Assembly: GCF_017589465.1 (NCBI RefSeq)
Contig: NZ_JAELYA010000003.1
Location: 310,001 to 374,000, forward strand
From: Pseudomonas schmalbachii
GTDB lineage: Bacteria; Pseudomonadota; Gammaproteobacteria; Pseudomonadales; Pseudomonadaceae
Direction: 5' to 3'
DNA length: 64,000 bases
The notes under the pieces were generated by a model, which was not told the origin of the DNA, did no database searches, and saw nothing but the letters and a program-made list of their open reading frames with translations. This document shows, piece by piece, positions 55,489 through 63,998 of the stretch. Both the position numbers and the translations under genes were made by a program. Position 1 is the first letter of the stretch. Every line of letters begins with the position of its first letter.

Positions 55489-56655
55489 TCAGGCCGCCTG
55501 TGCAGCTTGCGCTTCGCGGATCACCGCCGCCAGACGGCGCAGGCCCTCGCCCAGACGCTCGGGAGCGACGTGGCTGAAGTTCAGCCGCAGGTGACCGGGG
55601 TTCTGCTCCGGGTGGGCGAAGAACGGCTCGCCGGGCATGAACGCGACGTTCTGCTTCAGCGCCGTGTCGAGCAGCGAACGGGTGTCGATGCGCTGCTTCA
55701 GGGTCAGCCAGAAGAACAGGCCGCCCTGCGGGATATTCCACTCGGCGAGGTCGCCGAAATGTTCTTCGAGTGCCACCTGCATGGCGTCGCGGCGTACGCG
55801 ATAGAAGTCGCGCAGCTCGGCCAGGTGGTCGCTGTAGGCCTGGGTGCCGAACCACTGCAGCGCCTGCCACTGGCCGATGCGGTTGGTGTGCAGGTCGGCC
55901 GACTGCTTGAGACGCAGCAGGTGCGGGAACAGGTCCGGGGTGGCGATCAGGAAACCGACGCGAAGGCCCGGCAGCAGGGTCTTGGAGACGGTGCCGGTGT
56001 AGATCCAGCTGGCCTTCTTCAGGCGGCTGACCAGCGGGGTGGCGGCGCCTTCGTCGAACACCAGCTCACGGTAGGGTTCGTCCTCGATCAGGGTCACGCC
56101 GAACTCGTCGAGCAGCGCGGCCACTTCGTCACGGCGCTGTTCGGTATAGCGCACGCCGGACGGATTCTGGAAAGTCGGGATCAGGTAGGCGAAGGCCGGC
56201 TTGTGCTTCTCCAGGCGCTGGCGCAGTGCGGCGACATCCGGACCTTCGGCGCCCAGCGGCACGGTCACGCAGTCCGCGCCGAACAGCTGGAAGGCCTGCA
56301 GCGCGGCCAGGTAGGTCGGCGCTTCGAGCAGCACTTCGGTGCCCGGATCGATGAACAGCTTGCTGGCCAGGTCGAGGGTCTGCTGCGAGCCGCTGACGAT
56401 CAGCACCTGGCTCGCCTCGCAGGGCACGCCCAGCTTGCGCGCTTCGGCGGCGATGGCCTCGCGCAGCTCCGGCTCGCCTTCGCTCATGCCGTACTGGCCC
56501 ATGCTGGCCGGCATGTCCGCCCACTCCACCTTCGGCAGCATCGGTTCGGCGGGCAGCCCGCCGGCGAAGGACATCACTTCCGGACGCTGCGCCGCGGCAA
56601 GGATTTCACGAATCAGGGAGCTTTTCAGGCGGGCAATGCGTTCGGAGAAGGCCAT
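55489..56655 (-). CDS. PLP-dependent aminotransferase (fold type I, 2-aminoadipate/MocR-type)
   Basis: 388 residues. It starts FSERIARLKSSLIREILAAAQ with the MSFAGGLPAEPMLP block. The PLP-binding Lys is in YTGTVSKTLLPGLRVGFLIA, the Asp/Tyr pair is in LIEDEPYRELVF, and the carboxylate-binding Arg is in PGHLRLNFSHV. Related enzymes (LysN-like, class I/II) act on 2-aminoadipate, branched-chain or aromatic amino acids. Divergent from the MarR gene with a shared palindrome. The gene is short of a C-terminal HTH, so it is not a MocR regulator. Confidence 0.9.
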   Translation of the reverse strand: MAFSERIARLKSSLIREILAAAQRPEVMSFAGGLPAEPMLPKVEWADMPASMGQYGMSEGEPELREAIAAEARKLGVPCEASQVLIVSGSQQTLDLASKLFIDPGTEVLLEAPTYLAALQAFQLFGADCVTVPLGAEGPDVAALRQRLEKHKPAFAYLIPTFQNPSGVRYTEQRRDEVAALLDEFGVTLIEDEPYRELVFDEGAATPLVSRLKKASWIYTGTVSKTLLPGLRVGFLIATPDLFPHLLRLKQSADLHTNRIGQWQALQWFGTQAYSDHLAELRDFYRVRRDAMQVALEEHFGDLAEWNIPQGGLFFWLTLKQRIDTRSLLDTALKQNVAFMPGEPFFAHPEQNPGHLRLNFSHVAPERLGEGLRRLAAVIREAQAAQAA

Positions 56656-56687
56656 GGGGTCACCGGTAGCGTAGGCAGGGAAAAATG

Positions 56688-56704
56688 GGTCAAACTGCTT
56701 GACC
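56688..56704. promoter_or_regulatory. Operator candidate between the aminotransferase and MarR genes
   Basis: GGTCAA-ACTGC-TTGACC, perfect 6-bp inverted repeat. Each arm also supplies a TTGACC -35-like hexamer, one for each divergent gene, so a bound MarR dimer would block both. Confidence 0.55.
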
Positions 56705-56735
56705 GAAACTACGATGCCTCCGTGGATACGTCAAT

Positions 56736-57179
56736 ATGCCTGACCTAACTAGGCCGACCGTTCAGCTGCAAGCCATGGAAGACTTCTTCTTCAGCTACCG
56801 GGCATTCACCGCCAAACCGGACGAGATGCTCGCCCGCCGCGGCCTCAGCCGGGTGCACCACCGCATCCTGTTCTTCATCGCCCGTTATCCGGGGCTGAGC
56901 GTGAAGGAATTGCTCGCCGCGCTGGGGGTCAGCAAGCAGGCGTTGAACATTCCGCTGCGGCAATTGCTGGAGATGCACCTGATCAGCAGCGAGGCCTCGG
57001 CCAGCGACAAGCGCAAGCGGCTGCTCGGGCTGACCGAGGAAGGCGAAAAGCTGGAAACGGCGCTGCGCCGGGAACAGGCACGGCTGCTGGAACGGGCCTT
57101 CAGCGAGGCCGGCGAGGATGCGGTGAAGGGCTGGTTGACCGTGAACCAGGCGCTCAGGCACCAGCAGTTGGGGGAGTGA
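56736..57179 (+). CDS. MarR-family transcriptional regulator
   Basis: 147 residues with the MarR winged helix-turn-helix: RVHHRILFFIARYPGLSVKELLAALGVSKQALNIPLRQLLEMHLISSEASASDKRKRLLGLTEEG, including the wing and the conserved D-K-R-K/R-x-x-L-T turn. The C-terminal helix completes the dimer interface. It probably represses itself and the divergent aminotransferase gene via the palindrome at 56688. Ligand unknown. Confidence 0.92.
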   Translation: MPDLTRPTVQLQAMEDFFFSYRAFTAKPDEMLARRGLSRVHHRILFFIARYPGLSVKELLAALGVSKQALNIPLRQLLEMHLISSEASASDKRKRLLGLTEEGEKLETALRREQARLLERAFSEAGEDAVKGWLTVNQALRHQQLGE

Positions 57180-57296
57180 GCCAGTTGGGTGCGGCTGTCT
57201 CATGGGTATCGCTTCGCTCAACCCATCCTACGATCCGACGGTCCTTTTCGCATCGCGGGCATGGCCCGCTCCTACAGATACTCCGGCGTTGCGATC

Positions 57297-57417
57297 CCCT
57301 CACCCCAACCCTCTCCCGGAGGGAGAGGGGGCGCGACGGTGTGAGGTGGTACACCGTGCCAACCGGCGACTCCGAATAGTCCCCTCTCCCTCGAGGGAGA
57401 GGGCTAGGGTGAGGGGG
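57297..57417. repeat. Inverted pair of family-E palindromes
   Basis: CCCTCACCCCAACCCTCTCCC…GGGAGAGGGGG (57297-57332) and its inverted partner CCCCTCTCCCTCGAGGGAGAGGG…GGGTGAGGGGG (57381-57417) face each other over 48 bp. Confidence 0.7.
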
Positions 57418-57469
57418 AAGCATCACGACCATGCAAAACAGTTGCTCCTACGGTTCGCTCGTGCAGAAC

Positions 57470-57567
57470 GTAGGGTGGACAACGCGAAGCTTGTCCACCG
57501 CCCCGCCGCACCGCGCTTGATGGTGGAAAGGCGGGGCGGCCATCCGCTTCGCCGTTTTCCACCCTAC
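57470..57567. repeat. Palindromic element, family D
   Basis: GTAGGGTGGACAACGCGAAG… and …CTTCGCCGTTTTCCACCCTAC form the ends of a 98-bp imperfect inverted repeat. Confidence 0.65.
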
Positions 57568-57579
57568 GTAGCGTCACCC

Positions 57580-57645
57580 GTAGGAGCGAGCTCTGCTCGC
57601 GAACATCAGCCCCGCAAAAGCTTCGCGAGCAAAGCTCGCTCCTAC
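57580..57645. repeat. Palindromic element, family C
   Basis: GTAGGAGCGAGCTCTGCTCGCGAA… and …TTCGCGAGCAAAGCTCGCTCCTAC form a 66-bp inverted repeat. Confidence 0.7.
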
Positions 57646-57708
57646 AGGAACTCGCCCCACGACGGACTGTAGGAAGCGGGCCATGCCCGCGAAAGAACTG
57701 CGAACCCC

Positions 57709-58818
57709 TCAGAAAATCCGCTCGTTGATCACGTCCAGGGTGAACTCGTGCAGTTCCAGGCCTAGCTGGCCGAAGCCGACGTAGCGCGGATCGTTCGTTT
57801 CGCCGCTGACGTAGCGGCTGTGCAACTGCTGGAATACCACGCCCAGCTTGAACATGGTCAGCACCCGCCACGGCTTGATGTCCGCCAGCGAACGGCCGGT
57901 GGCCGCGGCATAGGCATTGGCGAACGCCTCGCGGCTGGCGAAGCCGGGGTTCAGCGAGGGCATCTGCTCCAGGCGCTGCATGCAGTCCGGATCGCCCGCC
58001 TCGCTCCAGTAGCTGAGTAGCGTGGTCAGGTCGAACATCGCATCGCCGCGGGTGCCCATGTCCCAGTCCACCACCGCACTCGGCTTGAGGCTGTGCGGGT
58101 CGATGATGATGTTGTTCAGCTTGAAGTCGTTGTGCAGCAACACCGGCGTCGTGGCGGCCGGTTCGGCGCACTGTTCCAGCCAGCGCACGGCCTCGACGGC
58201 GGCGGTTGGCAGCGTCCCGCCGCTGACCAGTTCGGCGCGCTTGGCCCAGCCCTGCGCGGTACGGCGGAAGAAGCCTTCCGGACGGCCCAGGGTGCCAAGC
58301 CCTACCCGCTCCGGATCGACCGCATGGATGGCCACCAGCGTATCCACCAGCATGCCCGACAGCGCCTGGCCGGTTTCCACCGTGGCCGCCAGCGGGCTCA
58401 CGCTGCCGCCGTGCAGCACCAGCCCCTGGCGGAACTCGATGAGCAGGAACGGCGCGCCGGCGATTTCCGCGTCCTCGCAGAGGTGATAGCTGCGCGGGGC
58501 GAACGGCAGTTCCTCCCACAGGCGCGAGAGAATCCGGTGTTCACGGGCCATGTCGTTGGCGCCGGGCGGCAGCGGTCCATCCGGCGGACGACGCAGCACC
58601 ATCCAGGTGTCGTTCACCCGCAGCAGGAAGTTGAAGTTGGCCAGGCCACCGACGAACTGCCGCGGCGGCGTGTGCGGGTCCAGCACCAAGCCATGCCCAG
58701 CCAGATAGCGGGCGATGCGCGGCCAGTCGAGCTGGCGCATCTCGGCCTCGTCGCGCAGGGCGACGCCGGCTGGCCAGACTGAGGCCGAAGACTCCGGGAT
58801 GGAATGAATTCCGCTCAT
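57709..58818 (-). CDS. APH-type phosphotransferase (ACAD10/11 kinase-domain-like)
   Basis: 369 residues. Kinase-like blocks are FVGGLANFNFLLRVNDTWMVLRRPP (nucleotide loop and ATP-binding Arg/Lys region), the catalytic loop VLLHNDFKLNNIIID (H-x-D-x-x-x-N) and the metal-binding AVVDWDMGTRGDAMFDLTTLL. This subgroup resembles the kinase domain of human ACAD10/11 and the bacterial LvaA-type proteins that phosphorylate 4-hydroxyacyl-CoA intermediates. In the same strand and order lie two DUF1254 genes and an acyl-CoA synthetase, consistent with an acyl-CoA route. Ribosome site AAGGAA before the ATG at 58818. Confidence 0.82.
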   Translation of the reverse strand: MSGIHSIPESSASVWPAGVALRDEAEMRQLDWPRIARYLAGHGLVLDPHTPPRQFVGGLANFNFLLRVNDTWMVLRRPPDGPLPPGANDMAREHRILSRLWEELPFAPRSYHLCEDAEIAGAPFLLIEFRQGLVLHGGSVSPLAATVETGQALSGMLVDTLVAIHAVDPERVGLGTLGRPEGFFRRTAQGWAKRAELVSGGTLPTAAVEAVRWLEQCAEPAATTPVLLHNDFKLNNIIIDPHSLKPSAVVDWDMGTRGDAMFDLTTLLSYWSEAGDPDCMQRLEQMPSLNPGFASREAFANAYAAATGRSLADIKPWRVLTMFKLGVVFQQLHSRYVSGETNDPRYVGFGQLGLELHEFTLDVINERIF

Positions 58819-58896
58819 GGATGTTCCTTGAATCAGAAGCCTCTGGCTCCGTCCTGGCGTGGGCGCAGCCAGGGCGGAGCTCAACGGCAACGGGGT

Positions 58897-60351
58897 TTAC
58901 TTGATCTTCTCGATGTCGTTCAGCACCCAGCCGGCCTTCAGCTTGTCGCGGTCCGGGCCGTAGATGCGGAACAGGGTGAAGAACTGCTGCCCGGCCTTGG
59001 TGCTGATCCAGTTGCTTTCCTTGCCGGCCGGCGGCTTGGGTCCGAAGTACAGGTCGACCGTACCGTCGGCGTTGGCCTTCAGCTTCTGGTTGTAGGAGTC
59101 CAGACCAACCACCTTGGCCTCGCGGATGAAGCCGCCAGTCGCGGAGTCGTAGGCATCCACCGACCAGAAATCGCGGGCGGGGGCGTCGGCCGGGATGGTC
59201 AGGCGGTAGGTGTGGCCGCCGTCGAGCGCTTCGCCCTTGCCGGTCTCGTAGCTCTTCATGTAGACGTGCGGCCCCGGCGGGACGATCGGCCCGAACATGG
59301 CGAACCAGGAATAGGCGCGCTCGTCCAGGTACACACCCTGCTCAGGGCTGTCGAAAGTCATCTTGGTGTCCATTGCCGCCTGCGGATCGGCGAGCGAGCG
59401 CCATTTGCGCTTGTCACCCCAGATAGCCCTGCCCGTCTTGGCGTAGCCATCCATCATGTAGGCATGGGCTTCGCCGATGCTGCGTTCGAGGATCGCCTTG
59501 TGCTGGGCGTCCGGCTTGAACTCGATGCTCTTGCCGATGCCCAGCGAGCGCATCTGGCCCACCATCACCAGGTCGCGCTGCTGCACCGGCTCTTCGGCGA
59601 CCATGCGCGCAAGGGACTCGTAGTAGCTGGCGTCGTACCTGGCGATACCGTCGTAGACCTTGTCGGCCACGTCGATGTAGCGGTTGGCCTCCGGCGCGGC
59701 GGCATTGGCCAGCGGATAGATCTTCAGCGCCTTGAGGTAGTCGACGCCGCCGGCAAGGTCCTTGTCGCTGGTGGTCTTGGTGATCACGCGCAGCAGGCTG
59801 TAGTTGTTGAAGGTCTTGCTCTGCACCGGGACATAGCCGGCGGGAGTCTCGCCCTTGTAGCCCGGCGGCAGCAGCACGTAACGGCCACCCTTGCCCTTGT
59901 CCTCGCCGGCGTCGCCGACGTTCATCATCGGGACGGTCCAGGAGTCGATCAGCGTGCCATAGAGGCCGGCATCCTTCGTCGCCGGAATGTCGACCACCAC
60001 GGGGCCGTCCTTCAGGTTGACGAAGAACATCACGTAGATGGTCGAGTGGTTCGGCGTAGTGGTCTGGTTTTTCCAGTCCGAGGGGCGCGACCAGAACATG
60101 ACGTCGTTGTACTTCGCGCCGGCATCGCGGAAGTAGGCCTGGCGCATGGCGTCGAAGTTGACCAGCGGCATACCCCACAGCGCGGCTTCCACCGCACGGC
60201 GTTCGAGCATGCGGGTCTGCAGTTGCTCGGAGGTGAATTTCGCGGTCGCCTGGGCGGCGGCGGGCAGTGCCGCGGCGGCTACGCCAAGGCCCAGCAGGCA
60301 GGCGGCGAACAGGGTGGAGCGCGTCTTTTTCAGTGCTTCGGAGCGGTACAT
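58897..60351 (-). CDS. Exported DUF1254/DUF1214 protein 1
   Basis: 484 residues with a signal peptide (hydrophobic residues 13-30, cleavage near AAAQA). The DUF1254 domain (about 60-200) contains WGMPLVNFDAMRQAYFRDAG and TPNHSTIYVMFFVNLKDGPVVVDIP. The C-terminal DUF1214 domain (about 350-460) contains FWSVDAYDSATGGFI and LYFGPKPPAGKESNWISTKAGQQFF. The ATG at 60351 is better placed after AGAGGA than the ATG at 60357. Function is unknown; the DUF1254/1214 pair is common in periplasmic proteins of catabolic gene clusters. A paralog follows immediately upstream on the strand. Confidence 0.85.
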   Translation of the reverse strand: MYRSEALKKTRSTLFAACLLGLGVAAAALPAAAQATAKFTSEQLQTRMLERRAVEAALWGMPLVNFDAMRQAYFRDAGAKYNDVMFWSRPSDWKNQTTTPNHSTIYVMFFVNLKDGPVVVDIPATKDAGLYGTLIDSWTVPMMNVGDAGEDKGKGGRYVLLPPGYKGETPAGYVPVQSKTFNNYSLLRVITKTTSDKDLAGGVDYLKALKIYPLANAAAPEANRYIDVADKVYDGIARYDASYYESLARMVAEEPVQQRDLVMVGQMRSLGIGKSIEFKPDAQHKAILERSIGEAHAYMMDGYAKTGRAIWGDKRKWRSLADPQAAMDTKMTFDSPEQGVYLDERAYSWFAMFGPIVPPGPHVYMKSYETGKGEALDGGHTYRLTIPADAPARDFWSVDAYDSATGGFIREAKVVGLDSYNQKLKANADGTVDLYFGPKPPAGKESNWISTKAGQQFFTLFRIYGPDRDKLKAGWVLNDIEKIK

Positions 60352-60451
60352 CTGCATTCCTCTTCTTTATTTTTGTCTTGCTGAAGATCGCATTGTTCGT
60401 GGAGCCCCGCCCTCCCCCTTGTTGGGTAGGGGGAGGACGGCCATCGCCGAA

Positions 60452-61918
60452 TCAGTTCACCAGTTCGAAATCACCCGGCTTCCAGGTGCCATCGAAGGTC
60501 GCCTTCTCCGGACCGTAGACGCGGAAGTAGGTGAACCAGCCCTGGCCCGGATTGGTCTTGATCCAGTGCTTCTCCTGGCCTTTCGGCGCTTCGGGGCCGA
60601 AGTACAGCTCGACGCTGTCGCCGCTGGCATCCTTCAGGTCGAACATCGAGCTGAGAACGGCCTTGTCCTGCGATGTCTGGACCTGCGAGCGGGTCGCGCT
60701 GTCGTACACGGTCACCGACCAGAACAGCTTGTTCGGCACCGGCAGCGGGACGCGCAGCTTGTAGGTCTTGCCACCATCGAGGTAAGCGCCCTTGTCGTCA
60801 CGCGCGCCCAGCCAGTACAGCGAGCCGGCGCCCGGGGCACGGCGGAACATCGCCGGCGATTCGACCATCGCCTGGTAGAACCACTTCTCGCGCGACTCCA
60901 GATCGACATAGTTCGGCGTCACGAACATGTTGCTCTCGGGTTGCAGCAGCACCGCCCATTCCCAGTGGCGGTCCGGCCATACCACGCGCTCGGCACGGCG
61001 GTCGGCGAGGGACTGCACGCGCAGTTGCGCGTTGCCCATCTGCGCGGCCTTCTCGAGGATGGCCATCATCCGCGCGTCGGGAGCGAACGGCTTGCCCTTG
61101 GCGATACCCAGCGCAGCCAGCTCGCCGTAGTAGTTGCTGTACTCGGGATTGGCCGGCTCGCTGTCGATCAGCTCATGCAGCATCTTCCAGTAGCCGATGC
61201 CGTTCTCGATCTTCAGCGGCGTGCTGTCGCCGGAGACGGCGCCAAGGTTGTGCCAGGTCGGCTCCTTCCAGTCGGCGCCCGGCTTCAGCGGATGCACCTT
61301 GACGGTCTGCATCAACTGGTTGGCGGCCTCGATGCCACCCTTCGGCAGGGCGCGCAGGAGCAGCACGACGCCGTTGGTGGTGCTGGTGTGGACGTAATAG
61401 CCTTCTGGCACTTCGCCCTTGTAGCCCGGCGGCAGGATCAGGTGCTTGCCGCCCTTGCCGGCGTCCGGCCCCGGCAGGCCGAGATCGGCGACCCAGCGCT
61501 GGTTGATGTCGTTGGCCACGCACATCAGCGGTCCCGGGGGCAGCTCCACCACCATCGGACCGGACGAGAGGTCCAGGATCAGCGAGCCATAGGGCGTATC
61601 GGAGTTGGCGGTGAAGGCCAGGCGCTTGGGATTGCCGCGGACGAGGTTGAACGTCTGGTTGGGTACCACGCCGGATTCGACGTTGTTCTTCCAGAGGGCG
61701 AAGAACGCCACGTTCGGATAGAAGAAACGGTAGGACTGGATGGCGCGGTTCAGGTCGATGTCGTCATAGACCTGCTTGACGGTCTGCTCGGTCGGATAGC
61801 CGTTCTTGAACTCGTAGGGCGATTCGGCCGCGTGGGCGGCCAGCGGCAGTGCGGCAACGCCCAGCAGGCCGAGGGCGAGCATGGGATTGCGAAGAAGTGC
61901 GAGAGAGCGCTTGTTCAT
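60452..61918 (-). CDS. Exported DUF1254/DUF1214 protein 2 (paralog)
   Basis: 488 residues with a signal peptide (hydrophobic residues 15-30, cleavage near AHA-AE). The same DUF1254 core is seen in SYRFFYPNVAFFALWKNN and TANSDTPYGSLILDLSSGPMVVELP, and a DUF1214 end in FWSVTVYDSATRSQV and YFGPEAPKGQEKHWIKTNPGQGWFTYFRVYGP. It is distinct enough from protein 1 to represent an old duplication. Starts at 61918; the longer frame to 62053 is rejected as it enters a family-B palindrome. Confidence 0.85.
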   Translation of the reverse strand: MNKRSLALLRNPMLALGLLGVAALPLAAHAAESPYEFKNGYPTEQTVKQVYDDIDLNRAIQSYRFFYPNVAFFALWKNNVESGVVPNQTFNLVRGNPKRLAFTANSDTPYGSLILDLSSGPMVVELPPGPLMCVANDINQRWVADLGLPGPDAGKGGKHLILPPGYKGEVPEGYYVHTSTTNGVVLLLRALPKGGIEAANQLMQTVKVHPLKPGADWKEPTWHNLGAVSGDSTPLKIENGIGYWKMLHELIDSEPANPEYSNYYGELAALGIAKGKPFAPDARMMAILEKAAQMGNAQLRVQSLADRRAERVVWPDRHWEWAVLLQPESNMFVTPNYVDLESREKWFYQAMVESPAMFRRAPGAGSLYWLGARDDKGAYLDGGKTYKLRVPLPVPNKLFWSVTVYDSATRSQVQTSQDKAVLSSMFDLKDASGDSVELYFGPEAPKGQEKHWIKTNPGQGWFTYFRVYGPEKATFDGTWKPGDFELVN

Positions 61919-61975
61919 TGTTGTTGCTCTGCTGTTCGTGGATGGGACAGTCGGGCTTCGCAGGCGCTGGGCTCG

Positions 61976-62057
61976 CAGGTTGGGCTGAGGCACGAAGCTC
62001 AACGATTCGGCTCGGTGGCTGCCGATGTTGGGCTTCGCTGCGCTCAGCGCCAACCTA
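61976..62057. repeat. REP-like palindrome, family B
   Basis: Eighth family-B copy, between the acyl-CoA synthetase stop and the second DUF1254 gene; its left end is degenerate (CAGGTTGGGCTGAGG). Confidence 0.8.
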
Positions 62058-62080
62058 CGTGCCCGACGGGTGGGTTCGAA

Positions 62081-63649
62081 TCAGGCTACGCCGCGCTTGC
62101 GGCCAGCCCAGAACGGCTCGCGCAGGTCGGTCTTCAGCACCTTGCCAACGCTGGACAGCGGCAGCGCTTCGCGGAATTCCACGCTGCGCGGGCACTTGTA
62201 GCCGGCGATGCGCTCGCGGCAGTGGGCGACGATTTCCTCGCTGGTGAGGGTCGCGCCCGGCTTGAGCACGATCACCGCATGCACGGTCTCGCCCCACTTC
62301 GTGCAGGGGATGCCGATCACCGCGTTCTGCGCCACGGCCGGGTGGCTGGCGATGGCGGTCTCGACCTCGGCGGAATAGATGTTCTCGCCGCCGCTGACGA
62401 TCATGTCCTTGATGCGGTCGCAGACGAAGACGAAGCCTTCGTCGTCCATGTAGCCGCCGTCGCCGGTGTGCATCCAGCCGCCACGCAGTGCCTCGGCGGT
62501 GGCTTCAGGCTTGTTCCAGTAGCCGAGCATCATGTTCGGCCCGCGCACGGCGATCTCGCCCACGGTGCCGCGCGGCACTTCGTTGTCGTCCGCATCGACG
62601 ATGCGTACTTCGACGCAGATCGCCGCCTGTCCGGCCGAGTACATCTTGCCGTTGGCCTCGTATTCGGCGCTGTGGTGCTCCGGGGTCAGCAGCGTCGCCA
62701 GCGGTGCCAGCTCGGTCATGCCATAGCCCTGGGAGAAGCCGGCGGAAGTGAACACGGCACGGGCGCGGTCGAGCAGCGCACGGGTGATCGGCGAGGCGCC
62801 ATAGCCGACGCGCTCCAGCGAGCTGAAGTCGAGCTTCTGCAGCTCCGGATCGGCATCGCGGGCATCCAGCAGCATCTGGATCATGGTCGGCGCCAGGAGA
62901 AGCTCGGTAATGCGCTCGCTGGCGATGGTTTGCAGCACCACTTTCGGCACGAAGGACGGCAGCACGACATGGGTACCGCCGGTCATGAACAGCGCGGTCA
63001 TCGCCGAGAAGTCGGCCAGGTGGAACATCGGCATCACGTGCAGGTACTGGGTGTGAGCCTGGCAGCTGAGCGAATTGACCACGCCGAGGGCGGAGAAGCC
63101 GACGTTGGTGTGGCTGAGCATCACGCCTTTCGGGAAGCCGGTGGTGCCGCCGGTGTAGAAGATGCCGAGCAGGGAGTCGCCGCCGCGGCGGGCATCCTCG
63201 ACCGGTTCGTTCCCGACGATCAGGGCTTCGTAGTTGAGCATGCCTTCCGGGGTCTCGCCGTCGCCGGCGTAGATCACCACGCGGAGGGTCTTCGAATCGG
63301 CGACGACCTTCTTGCCCAGGGCCAGGAAGGTATCGTCGACGATCAGCACGGAGGTTTCCGAGTCATCCAGGGAATAGACGATCTCCGCCGCACTCCAGCG
63401 GATATTCACCGGGTTGAGTACGGCGTCCGCCCACGGCACCGCCTGGTAGTACTCGATGTAGCGCTGCGAGTTGACCGACAGCATCGCCACGCGGTCGCCG
63501 CTGGCTACGCCCAGGTTCTTCAGTGCACCGGCCAGGCGGGCGACGCGATCGCCGAATTCCGCATAGGTGATACTGCGTCCCTGGTAACGGACGGCGATTG
63601 CATTCGGACGCTTCTGCAGATGACGGTGCAGACCTTGGGTGATGTACAT
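62081..63649 (-). CDS. Acyl-CoA synthetase (AMP-forming, class I adenylate-forming)
   Basis: 522 residues. The AMP/phosphate loop is LLGIFYTGGTTGFPKGVMLSH, adenylation motifs are YGMTELAPLAT and GGWMHTGDGGYMDDEGFVFVCDRIKDMIVSGGENIY, and the catalytic C-terminal Lys is in LSSVGKVLKTDLREPFW. It activates a carboxylic acid to its CoA thioester via an acyl-AMP. Chain-length preference cannot be read from sequence. The start ATG (63649) follows GGAGG. It is probably the first enzyme of a catabolic cluster with the kinase-like and DUF1254 genes. Confidence 0.93.
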   Translation of the reverse strand: MYITQGLHRHLQKRPNAIAVRYQGRSITYAEFGDRVARLAGALKNLGVASGDRVAMLSVNSQRYIEYYQAVPWADAVLNPVNIRWSAAEIVYSLDDSETSVLIVDDTFLALGKKVVADSKTLRVVIYAGDGETPEGMLNYEALIVGNEPVEDARRGGDSLLGIFYTGGTTGFPKGVMLSHTNVGFSALGVVNSLSCQAHTQYLHVMPMFHLADFSAMTALFMTGGTHVVLPSFVPKVVLQTIASERITELLLAPTMIQMLLDARDADPELQKLDFSSLERVGYGASPITRALLDRARAVFTSAGFSQGYGMTELAPLATLLTPEHHSAEYEANGKMYSAGQAAICVEVRIVDADDNEVPRGTVGEIAVRGPNMMLGYWNKPEATAEALRGGWMHTGDGGYMDDEGFVFVCDRIKDMIVSGGENIYSAEVETAIASHPAVAQNAVIGIPCTKWGETVHAVIVLKPGATLTSEEIVAHCRERIAGYKCPRSVEFREALPLSSVGKVLKTDLREPFWAGRKRGVA

Positions 63650-63785
63650 CAAAACCTCCAATCTTGTTGTTCTAGAGGGCGACCCGGATGTGCCGACCCT
63701 CCCTGGTATTACTGAATCGATTGATGCAGCTGGCAACCGGCACGCTTCCGGCGACAGCAGTGGAATTTCGCAGGCAGTTCCATGT

Positions 63786-63998
63786 TCATTCGGCACCAGC
63801 CACGATGCGGACCGCCTGCGCCTCGTTGGCGTAGCCTTCCGGCCATATGCGGCGCGCGGCTTCGCCGTCGGGGTGGTAGGCATGACAGGTGCCGATCACC
63901 CAGGGCCGGGGACGCACGTAGCTCGGGTCGACCTCCCGGCGCTGCCGGTTGGTCTCGGTGCGCATCACGAAGGTGCTCTGGATCAGGGTCGTGCCCAT
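63786..63998 (-). CDS. Unidentified protein, C-terminal part or small ORF at the window edge
   Basis: A minus-strand frame (70 residues from the ATG at 63998; it may continue beyond the window edge) ends in GYANEAQAVRIVAGAE. No domain is recognised. It runs in the same direction as the acyl-CoA synthetase, so it probably belongs to the same cluster. Confidence 0.45.
   Translation of the reverse strand: MGTTLIQSTFVMRTETNRQRREVDPSYVRPRPWVIGTCHAYHPDGEAARRIWPEGYANEAQAVRIVAGAE

Larger units (their letters stand above)
57180..57708. other. 529-bp repeat-rich intergenic region
   Basis: No gene seen. It holds at least four palindromic units of different families (57297-57417, 57470-57567, 57580-57645 and a partial TGTAGGAAGCGGGCCATGCCCGC at 57669-57692), and sits between the convergent MarR and phosphotransferase genes. 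Confidence 0.7.

Noticed and set aside
57180..57708. CRISPR-like array in the repeat-rich gap
   Set aside because: The repeats are different palindrome families without regular spacers or identical direct repeats.
60146..63715. Very long plus-strand open frame (1189 codons) spanning the second DUF1254 and acyl-CoA synthetase genes
   Set aside because: It runs antisense through two well-supported genes and a palindrome, has no recognisable domain and has the His/Val/Gly-rich composition typical of antisense frames in high-GC DNA.
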